64,000 nucleotides of DNA, from positions 124,001 to 188,000 of the forward strand of contig JAJKFJ010022319.1 of NCBI GenBank assembly GCA_027382625.1, written 5' to 3'. Positions 1-10,500 of this stretch are shown here, piece by piece. The stretch is from Tetmemena sp. SeJ-2015. Lineage: Eukaryota; Ciliophora; Spirotrichea; Sporadotrichida; Oxytrichidae. The notes under the pieces were generated by a model, which saw only the letters and a program-made list of their open reading frames with translations, ran no database searches and was not told the DNA's origin. The position numbers and the translations under genes are program-made. Positions within the stretch are counted from its first letter, which is position 1; each line of letters starts with the position of its first letter.

Positions 1-2169
1 TTATTGTGGATTAGCTGAGGATGCTTGAGATACTTGAATGAACCAATCAACTTCTCCGTCATATGTAAGTTTTACAAGTAGCCCTTTTGTTCCAGCGTTT
101 GATTATACTCCGCAAACAAAAGCATTCTCGTCTGGATCCATGCATGACCCATAAGGCTTGAAATTCAAATTCGTTGTTGGAGAGCTAACATAAAAGCTGT
201 ACTTGTGGTTATCAGGGCAGTCAGGATCCACTTGCCTTCCAATGACAAATATAAATAGGTAGTTTAGGACTACCAACAAGCTTTATAAATGATAAGGAAA
301 AGCTTGCTTATATTTTATAGATCTTTTTTGGATTTTAGTTTGGCTTTCCATGTTATTTATAATTAATTCATCTATTCTTAAGATTTATAAAATTCATTTC
401 TCTTAAGAAAGTTGAGAGATATAAGAAATCTTAAAATAAGCTAATCAATCTTTAAACCTTCTACTAGTTGCCTGCTTTAGTTCAATTTTCTAAGCGATTT
501 GTTTCTTAAGTATCTCAAATCTACTCATTACCTAGATGTCAATATTTAAAGTTATTAATAAAAAGAGTAATATATTTTCTTGAGCATCTACAATTAGGGT
601 TGGGGATTGGAGAGTATCCTAAACTTAAGAGTTACTTTCATAGGGGAAGACAAACTTTCCTTTCCTAAGGTCAAATATGTTAATGTTCTTCGATATCATC
701 AGGTAAGAGCAGCCATAGAGACTAGCACTTTATGAAAGAAGTTTCATGGAGGCTTCGCAAATGAAGGACTACCCTTGAACTTGGAGAATTTATTTGCATC
801 ATAGCATTTTCAGCAGCATTTATAGTCACTTAAAATTAGCATTTATAAAGTATACTGTGCTGGTTAAATTTTGCTCAATTTAAACTACTCCTTGAAGATT
901 ATCGACCATAATTTAGTTATTAGATTCAATTTTGAGTCCATCGAAGTTGGAATTTTCCTTATTTTGAATGATTGTCTCTAAAATGTTTTGGAAACTTGTT
1001 TGGTTGAAGGTTTACTAGGGTAGCTTTTGCATCAATGAAAATATGGAGCCTATCTGTATGAGTCCTCTTCCACTCTTCAGCAGACCTCTATTGTTTATTC
1101 CTAACTTCTTATTTATGACTTTAAAAAATAAATAATTTTATATGAGAACGTTTCCTGATTAAGTTTCTAGGATAAGATCACCAGTTTCAACATAAGAACC
1201 AATTTTAATATCTCCATCTATAGTTTTTAACAAACAGCGCTCATTCCTCAATCTCCTAGTCGTAATATAAATATAAAGCTTAAATTTTAAGTAATTGAAG
1301 AATGCTGTCCAGTCGTCTGAAGACTAATCCTCTTTCCAACTAGCTTGGTATCTTTCAAGTTCACTCCCGTGATGTTTCCATTAATTTTCACATTTATAGG
1401 AAAATACATAATCACAGTTAAAATAAAAGATATTCTTAATAAGAGAATAGTTCAAACTCCTGAGGGATATGGGCGCACAAATCATAATGAGATCCCTCAG
1501 AGTGAGGAATGATTTCTTCTACAGATAATTACTCAGTCACTCTCCTTGCGTCTATGTTTAGGCCTCTTGACAATTCTTGGTTGTAAGCCCCTTCGATTAT
1601 CTTAAATTTCTAGTTTGGAAGATTAATGAACTTGCTCTTAAAAATGAATGAATATCTTATCTGCAAAGATAAAGTTTTCCTCGTTATTAGAGCTGAAGTC
1701 ACTATAATCCATGGGAGGAGCGTATTCAATTGGTCTTCATTCTCCAAACTACCACCATCTCTTTTGCATATATGCATATAAAGAGTAAATTTTAATCTGA
1801 GTGAGTGGGACGTAGTTCTGTAGATAGAGTAGTGAGTGAAGTCGTTCCAGAAATTGGAGTAAGAGAAATTAAGTTTATCGCTGAGTAGCCTCTCATCCTA
1901 TTCGAACGAGAAAAGATTACCCTGCCCATTCTCACAGAGCTTTGCATTATAAAATAAATTAAATTGCAAATAGAAGTTTCTTATTTGTGGTTACTCTTGC
2001 CGAGTCAGGCTCAAGAGGATTCTGGTGGCTTAGAAGTGACTCTGAGAGCTGTGAAATCTCTAGTACTGATTGTTTTGTAAGTGGCAGCTGAGAAATTTCT
2101 CAGAGTCCTATCTGAAGTTAAAACCTTATTTTGAGGGTGAGATTTGACGGAACTAATTAATTTTTTCAT
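1..2169 (-). CDS. Hypothetical protein, minus strand, 3' end beyond window edge
   Basis: Not recognised. Read on the minus strand with TAA/TAG as Gln, several long open stretches appear: about 2169-1700, 1700-835, 800-457 and 300-1. The last stretch, at 1-240, contains SPTTNLNFKPYGSCMDPDEN and GLLVKLTYDGEVDWFIQV and is still open at the window edge. The pattern of short beta-like strands and paired Cys suggests a secreted or beta-propeller-like protein, but this is only an impression. A candidate start is the ATG at 2169 (MKKLISSVKSHPQNKV). Frames change near 2020, 1700 and 815, so IESs, introns or base errors must lie there. The AT-rich stretch 241-456 carries no obvious coding and is probably one of these. 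The low confidence concerns exact structure and function. Confidence 0.45.
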
Positions 2170-2286
2170 TTATGGTTTGCAATTTTTATATAATCCACAA
2201 ACGATAATATCAAAAAGCTTAGCTTAAAAAGTATATATAATGGCTTTTAAAATAAAAGTTTAATCAAATTTAAATTGTCTTATAAA

Positions 2287-3924
2287 ATGTCTCAAAACTT
2301 ACAAATGAGAAACAACAACAACAACTAGCGGTTTTAGAGCTAGAATGAATAGCAATATATGCCTCGAAAGCAAGGGCAATAAAATTTTGAGTATCCTATT
2401 CTCAATCAAATTTAAACTTTAAATTGTGGGAATGGAAGCAGATCAAGAAGTCAGGAGTAGCTCCTTATATATAGAAAATTAATTTTAAGGTTGTTTATAA
2501 GCTTTAATAAGCAGACAACTCAACAGAATTCTGCCACCAAACGGTAAAACGAAATAGGTGGTTTACCCCAGCCAAACTAACCAAGCAATTCAAACCTACA
2601 AGCCTCACTGAATGGTAAAATATACACTTATTAAATTCTTGACTTGTTTAGAATAATTTGAGTATGGGATGAAGTTGGTAACTTCTACTTTTGAATAAAA
2701 GAGCCAGGACTATGAATTGAAGATACAAGAGTTGCAGACCTAGCTTAAAGATAGGATAGACTATGTTAAGCGACTTGAGAAGAGAAATGGACAACTTGAG
2801 AAATAAATCATTGACCAATAGATAATTATTCACACAAACACATAAAATATATTTGCTTTCTAGAGTGTAATGAAGGAATAGGAACACCAAATATTGCACA
2901 AAGATCAACTCATCAATCAGCTAGAAGATAAGGTAGATGGACTGGAAAAGATCAGACTCAATATTATCAACACAGTCTCCTAAGGTTAACTCCCCACTGC
3001 CCCTTCTGGAATTAGGTGAGCAGTATCAATCAAACAGCAAAAAGTGGCTGCAGCAAGACTTAACACCAAACTAGTAATCAAATATATAGCATAATTTTTA
3101 GTAGAGATCAGCAAACAAAGATAATTACTCATAAATGGGAAGGAACAAAGCTCTTCAAGAAATCTAAGACATGGCTACACAAGCCAATCACGAAGCGAAT
3201 ACCAAATTCAATTCTAGGAAGTAAGCTTAAGATATCAACTATCAGACTGAAATTGCCAATTCTTCACCAACATAGCGCTCAAGTGGAGGAGCAAACTTTA
3301 ATAAACATTTTGTCATTTAAAATGTTAAGAAACAGGTCAGGCAATAATTCAAACTTGCCTTTACAAAGCTAGCAGTAGGTGCGAGGTTCATTTGATCCCT
3401 AAAGAGCGTCAGATTTAATTTTATATCAGTGGATCATGGAAACTACTCCAGTAAGAAGATAAAAATATATTTGTAAATTTTGCTTTTCAGAAGTAATTTA
3501 GTAGTGGGCCAACTGCATCACAGACTGAAGGCAAAATATTTTTCAAAAATGTAAAAGCGCGGCTCTCGGAAGAGGATTTCAACGAGTTCTTGCTTAATAT
3601 GAAAAGACTAAATGGAAAGGTTCAATCCAAGAATCAAACACTCATTATTTATATATTTTAATGCATCTTTCAAAAATAATATAATAGTTTAAAACATTAA
3701 CTTAATCACTAAGAAATAATAAATTTTGATATTTGATTATATTTAAGAATAACATGGCGAAGATATTTGGAAGAGAGAATGAGGATCTTTACAGAACTTT
3801 TGAAAGCATAGTGTGTCCAAGTTTAGGTCACTAAAACTACGAGGGTGATGGAAGATTGAACTCATCCCCAGGATAGAAACAATTCACTTCAACTGACCAG
3901 TAGTACGGTTACAGTAAATATTGA
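2287..3924 (+). CDS. At4g15545-like coiled-coil protein
   Basis: Starts MSQNLQMRNNNNNQRF and has a central coiled coil (YELKIQELQTQLKDRIDYVK). A Ser/Gln/Asn-rich linker follows, then a C-terminal module reading FFKNVKARLSEEDFNEFL, an interruption at about 3645-3752, and KIFGRENEDLYRTFESIV, ending at TGA 3922-3924. The order coiled coil, Ser-rich linker, F-x-x-(V/A)-(R/K)-x-RLS...F...L, IFG...DLY..FE matches the plant/protist At4g15545 family from memory of that family; its molecular role is not established. GT-AG introns that keep frame lie at 2615-2651, 3074-3101 and 3451-3490. An IES with pointer TAGA lies in the coiled coil (2823-2864). An in-frame TGA near 3017 suggests one more short intron or IES. 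Two further breaks (about 2466-2510 and 3400) are unresolved. Confidence 0.7.
2615..2651 (+). other. Spliceosomal intron
   Basis: GTAAAATATA...CTTGTTTAG, 37 bp. Removing it joins ASLN to EQFEYGMKLV in frame. It shows that ordinary GT-AG introns coexist with pointer-bounded segments in the same gene. Confidence 0.75.
2823..2864 (+). other. Candidate IES, pointer TAGA
   Basis: TAGA at 2819-2822 is repeated at 2861-2864. Removing one copy plus the 38-bp AT-rich spacer joins IIDQ to QSVMKEQEHQ in the coiled coil. The segment is 42 bp and open in frame, lacks GT at its 5' end, and reads as low-complexity sequence that breaks the heptads. Confidence 0.5.
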
Positions 3925-4593
3925 TACGCTTTCTTAATCCTTCTTATTGATTTGTTGATAACTTATTTTGTTTGTATTGATATATGTTGAAGATAGAATA
4001 ACAAGTGATGATTTGCATAAGCTAATTTAAATTGATAAGAATAAATCAGCATCTAAATTATTACATTCAAAGACAAAAATGCTCAATTCATCCAACAATT
4101 AAACCTTCTCAAAATATAATTTAAACTTATTTTCTTATGACATATTTTTTACAATAAAGCAGTGAATATGTTATACATTTAAATAGATAATTAAAACTGT
4201 GCGAGTTTAATTGAGGATTGATAATCAAACTTAGAAGAAAGATATTAACAAAATAATTGCTGATATTAAGGAAGTGATTTTGATAATTACTTGTAATAGC
4301 TTTAATAATCTTGAGTCTGGAACCAGTCCCTCCCCCCAGCCTGGAGGAACTATACTTACTCTAAAACGAGGCAAGACTATCATCAGACAAGATACAAGTT
4401 TTTTGAAGTGTTTTTATAATTTTTTTTAAGCTTTCTGATGGCTATCGACCCAAAGAAACTGAAAGGGAACTAAATAATAGATGTACAATAATGAGGGGGC
4501 ACCACTGAAAATAATAATATTATCATTAATCGAAGTTCAATCATAGTTATCTATTTCTTGAAACTATTAAATATATGTATGAATTTAAATGAA
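3925..4593. other. Intergenic, AT-rich
   Basis: About 670 bp between the At4g15545-like gene and channel paralog 1. No sustained reading frame is seen on either strand. The only compositional feature is a short C-rich patch at 4321-4346. It probably holds the 3' and 5' flanks of the two genes and possibly germline-limited spacer. Confidence 0.5.
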
Positions 4594-7500
4594 TGAGTAG
4601 ATCTGGAACATAGGCATAAAGATAAATACTTAGTAATAAGAAAAAGAGTGAGGCAGTGGTTTCTAACTTGGACGAGTCCATACTATCCAGTAGCGTAGCA
4701 AATACATCTGTCATTCGCTCTGCTCTAAGAAGAAGCACAGTCAAGCTTAATTAATTAAGTAAAAAAAATACATTTATAAGATATATAGCTAGACTAGTCA
4801 ATCCAAAACTACCATAGAGCTTTCTCCAAAGGTAGTGCTAAAAAAGGAATATTGTAGATATTTTTAAGAAAATACATTCTTGTTTTATGAGTGGAAAAAG
4901 TCAGGCAAGTGCTGGAGTAAGAAGCATTCTCAAAAAGGCAGCAACTGTGTTCGGAAGAAAGGAAACCACCTCTCCTTCACCTTCTCCATAAACATTTAGT
5001 CGCAGAGAGAAATTACATATGCTTTATAAAAGCGATATTTATAGAAATCGTAGAGTAGTATGGGAGAGAGTTCTCATTCCAGTTATATCACCAGATATAG
5101 GAGAAAATTTATTAACCAGTAGAGAAAAAAGTAGTCCAAGGAACTTGACGTCTCTAAAAGCCGAGATTTATTCAATGTACTCAAGTAAGGTGCTTTCAAA
5201 GATCTTCATTGTTAAATTTTAATTTTTGAGTATTTTCTTAGATCAGAAGATTGAGCCTGAGAATAGAGACTTGGCTGTTTTGCACTTGATGGATTTGGAC
5301 CGCATCGCCAAATAGTCAACGCTAAGATCTAATTCAAGAACTCGCAACACAAGGAAAAGCCGAAAGCATGAAAAACATAGCCGTAGAAAGCATATGAATT
5401 TGAGGAACTTTTCAAAGAAGTTCATCCATCAATATTGAGGAAATGCAACCACTTGGAACTTCAAGTCTCGCTAACTAGTATTTACTATCAAAGTAGGGCA
5501 GCAAAATATTAGAGGCAATTCAAAAGAGGCAGAGTTTTAAAAAGATGCCAGCGGAGTAAATTAACCTCTTCTCAAATAAAGATCTTAAAAATAGATTAAT
5601 TGCTTTAAATAAGTTTGCACAGCCTATTCCACTACAAAGTAACAACAATATCAATACAGATACTTTGAATCTCCATAAACTCAAATAATAGAATTGATGT
5701 ATAATTAAATTAAGTATCTAAGAGGCTTTTCAAAATTTTATTAAGAAATAAAATTTTAGATGGTTATAATTAAGGCATTTCTATATTAATATAATAAGTT
5801 TAGAATTAATTCTGTGGCTTCTGTAGTAACAAACGGAGAAGCGGTAAATAAATCTTCTTTCAACGTGTCTAATATCGCTGTTCAAAGTCCTATGATTAGA
5901 TAATTTAAAAGAAGAAAGTCGCTGTTCCCTGGAGCTCCCTAAATCAACAAGATTTATTACCTATTAAATGATGATCATATGGAATAAGAAGTTTTATACT
6001 TCTTTTAGATTGAAATAGATAGTGAAAATGAGAATGAGAAGTCTGCACCAAACAACAAGTCCCAAAATAACTCCCCAGATTAAAATGTTAAGCAACCCAC
6101 TCTCAGATTGCAAAAAAAGAAAACTCTCGCTTTTAGATCTAGAAAGTTTGGAGAGGAAATAGCTCCTAAAAACTAACGACTACAACCAATCTTTATTTTA
6201 TATTAAAAAAAGGGGATTTCGTAGTACATTTACTTAATGTGTTTATAATAATTGATAGCTTTTATTGTACTGATTAATTTCGTGTTTAATTTTATTTAAC
6301 CAAGACCGACGAGATCTAATGAAATCATTTTATTAATTTGATTGATCTGATTTGATAAATAAAAAGGCCACTGCTATTTTCGGTAAGTATATTCTAAAAA
6401 CTTAAGATGTTTATTAACAACAACCATTTAGGAAATCTACAGAGTGATGACTCAATCTAGACAGATGAAGAATTTAAGAATGGATCTGCTCTCCACCCTC
6501 AAAAATCTCAAAATCTTAGTTCTAATTATTCTTAAAAATCAATTAAAAATAATAATAAATAGTTATGATAAATATAATAGAAATAGATCTTCCATTAATA
6601 AAACTAGAAAAGTAAGTTATAGATGGATGTAAATTTTAAGATATTGCAAGACTCAGGATGAAAATCTATTTCAGCTTTATTTATTTGTTTAAAAGACAGA
6701 GCACTCTAGCAACTGAGTAGATTATTAATTTTTAAAGATGCGAAGTGGATCTCTTTTGGTTCAGTTGGAGATAATAAAACAAGAGATCCTAGACGAGAAG
6801 TTCAAACTTCTTTAAATAATTTAAAACTAAAGGAAGAGATCAAGATGGCAAAGACTATGACAAAACTCAAGAAAACTACGCGACTCAAAGCAGCAGGAAT
6901 CCTCTCTTCTCTTAGAAAAGTTGGAAAAACTGGTTCTTTGAGTGTAGCTGCTAGTCCTATGCAAAATGGTGAAGGTCAAGATGAAAACGAGGACTAACTT
7001 GTTTCAACATATCAGCAGGATTAACATCAAAGTTGCTGCTGTTGTGTCTCTTCTGACTGCTTTTGGAAGCTAATTGGTCTTAATTTCTCATTTAAAATAT
7101 TGAATTAATTTTCAAATTAATGACAACCCTTTCATAGATTCAGATATATCGAGTGACGACTGCGAAGATAATGAATTAGCTTACAAAATTATGAGTCCTT
7201 TCTAATAGTAGCAACACTTGACTAAACTTTGGAAGTCTTGCTATAAATGTTTTGATAGTAATTGAAAATGTTTAAATTTGTTAAGGTAAGTTTATAAAGC
7301 TGAAAGCTGGAGTGAGGGTGATAAATATTTTCTCAGATTTGAACAGAAAAATTTATCTGTTTGGAGTTACTCGTGGGATAACTGATCTTGATTTCGAAAC
7401 TTACATCCCCTGGTACGTCATTATGCCTAAGACTTGGTAGATAAACATTTGAAAGTCTATAATTATATTTTGACTAGTTCAAGGGAACATGGAATGTCTT

Positions 7501-10500
7501 CACGATTTTCCTGTTGCTTTACACAGCCATAGTGATGCCATTTAAAGTGTCTTTTACTGACTAGGACAACCTAGTGAACTAGATTATTGAGTATGTAGTG
7601 GACTTTCTATTCTTTTGCGACATAGTGTTTAATTTCTTCTCAGCCTATGAGGACGCAGATGGAAACATCTAAAACCACCTGCAATCATTTCAATTAAAAC
7701 TATTTATATAATGCCTCAGATTGCCAAAAGCTACATTAAGTCTAATTTCATGTTTGATATACTTGCAATGTAAGATTTATAAATTCTCAAATAATAGTTC
7801 TGTAGTTTTCCATTCCAATTATATTCAATATATTTGATAATATTTTAGGATCAATTTGTGTTTCAATAAAACAGCTATCAGAAATTCATCAGATTGAAGA
7901 AATAAAAGTCTTAATTATTTTATTGATGAGACTCCCTAGGCTATTTAGAATGCTCAAAATCATGACTATATTGAAAGAGGTGAAGTTAAAATTTATTTAA
8001 AGTTTCTGCAGCATCACAAATACTTTAACAAGTTGTTGAAGAACTCACTACCTATTTCATTTAATTTGTAAATAACTTAAGCATGAACACAGCCATCATA
8101 AGAATGATTCAAGGTATGTTTGCTTATAAATCAAGAAAGATTATAATTTAAAAAGTTTGCTTCCTTGATAGTGACTCACTTTTTTGCGTGTTTCTTCTTC
8201 TTGACTTCTAAGTTTGATGACTTTGAGCCAGACACTTGGGTGAATAGACTTTAGGTGATTGACCTGACTTCTTTCTAACAGTATCTAATTTCGATTTACT
8301 GGGCTACTCAGACTATCGTGACTCTTGGCTATGGAGATATACCTGCTGTGACTACGAGTGAGATGATCATCTCTCTTTTCTGGATGATCTTTGGAGTAGG
8401 TTTCTACTCCTTCATCATTGAAATAATAATTATCCAAATAATGTTTGGGATTAATTGGTAACTTTTCTTCCATCATATCGGGAAACATCCAGATAGAAGC
8501 GACTATCATGCTAAAGATCCGCATGCTTGCTGAGTTAACTAAGCGAGCTCAGATTCCAGTGGAACTCTCCAGGAAGATCAAGAAGTTCATAGAGAATAAC
8601 TTTGAGTCCATATACAATCAAGAGGATGAGGCTCAGCTGGTTAAAATGCTGCCACCTTCTCTGAGAGATGAAGTGCTTTCAAACACCTACGGAGAAATCA
8701 TAGAGAAGATTCAGTTCTTCAGAGACCTAAAGGACCCTGACTTTTTATGGAAGATACTTCCACTACTTAGGCCCATGAAAGTAGACAAAGGAGACATACT
8801 ATACTGGAGAGGAGACCATGCTGATTAATATTAATTAATTAAGTGATGACTGTAATATATTCTAGCATCTTTATTTCTTAATTCTAGTGTACTTCATTTT
8901 GAAAGGAGCTATCAAATTATACACTGAGAAGGGATTCCCCTACATGAAATATATTTACTCGTATATTAAATTAAATTATTAATACCAAGAAGGAGATCTA
9001 TTTGGAGATTCAGATACTCTGCTTAATGTAATATAATTGTTCTTTGACTAAACATTTTAGCTCCCTCGAGACGGTAAAGCTATTGCCATCACTCATCTTA
9101 AGTTCGCAAATGTTTTTTAATTAAAAAATGATAAACTTAACTTCAATAAATTTTATTTATTTTTTTCATTTGAAGAGTGTTTATAAATTTTTTTTGAAGT
9201 TGATGGTGTTAAAAGTGGACTAAATGTTTGAGAAGACCTTCGAGAATCAAGAAAAGAACTATATGGAGATAATTTTTGCTATATTTTGTGTTTAAAGATG
9301 ATCTTTAACGCCAGAAAGAAAAGGAACTACCATCTCAGATTGATTTAAAAGGCTATTAATTATTCATTTAACACTATTAATTTTAGCTAACCAGCAGCAA
9401 AAGATGCTCAAAAAAATGAAGAGCATTATGAAGGAAAGGAGGACAAGTTAACTTCTAGGAAAGCCAAATCCTAATGAAAGCACTGGCTTAATGTTTTCCC
9501 AGGACAAGTCAGTTACCATGGATAACCCTTCTCAACCCAGCTAACTCCAGTCGAGCATATTCAACAGCTTCAAAAAGACCATAGTCAGTTCCTTATTCAA
9601 AGGAGAAGAAAAAAAGCCTAGATATAACAGGACAGCTTTTGAAAGAGTCATGCAAAAGAAAGGTCACTATTATATTTAGTACAGTAGCAGGATTAATTGG
9701 AGGGATTAGTAGACAGTGAGCCAGATTCACCTAGGTTTGTATCTTAAAATCCTTCGATACGAGGAATGAGCAGGCAACAGAATTCCGCTTCCAAGCCTTC
9801 CAGTGATGCAGACATGCTTCGAACACTTGGAATAAATTTTACAGTAAACAACAGTAAGAACTCTCGCAGATCTTCCATGCTTTAAATGATGAGCAACGGT
9901 ATGATTAACAAGGACATCACTCTAAGTCCAATTGGGGCAGCTCTTCAGACAAATATAGAGAGCAGGATAGAGGGACTTAGAGGGAGACTGGGCTTACCAG
10001 GCTTGTTCGGCAAACAGCAAGTCTAATTTATTTTGAAGTAGCGAGTGCAACAAGCCTGCCTGGAGGTATCGCACAAAAAGACTCTAACATCACTACGAAA
10101 TTAAACCTTGATGACATTAAATTCAGCTTCCAATCTCCTACCTCTCTCCAAGGATAACACTACCTCCAATTTGCTTCAAAGAAAACTTTCAGTTATTGAA
10201 GAAGTGGAAAGTCACAAAGAAATCCTCATTAGAAATAAAGTATGAAGAGCCTAGCTTTTAATATAGTAGATTTATTTGAATTCCATAATACTTTATCACT
10301 TTTTTATAGTTAATAAATTTATTGAAAACTTTACGAAGCCAGTCAACTTAGAAGAGACAGCCAATTCATAACAGTTCAAATAAAAAGAAATCAAGTAGAT
10401 TCAGTTCTCAGGAGACCTACAGAAATAATTCATCCAACAAAGGGAGTAACATGAAAAAGCAAAGCACACTCTAGAGTCAAAGATCAGGATTCTTTTTCAA

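Noticed and set aside
7770..7805. GTAAG...TGTAG read as an intron in channel 1.
   Set aside because: Splicing would shift the frame by one, whereas the TGTA pointer excision restores it.
8285..8524. Minus-strand frame overlapping the pore of channel 1.
   Set aside because: Shadow of the plus-strand pore and S6 coding, which has conserved motifs. The same applies to minus-strand frames at 2648-2908, 5243-5425, 13001-13183 and 54646-54870.
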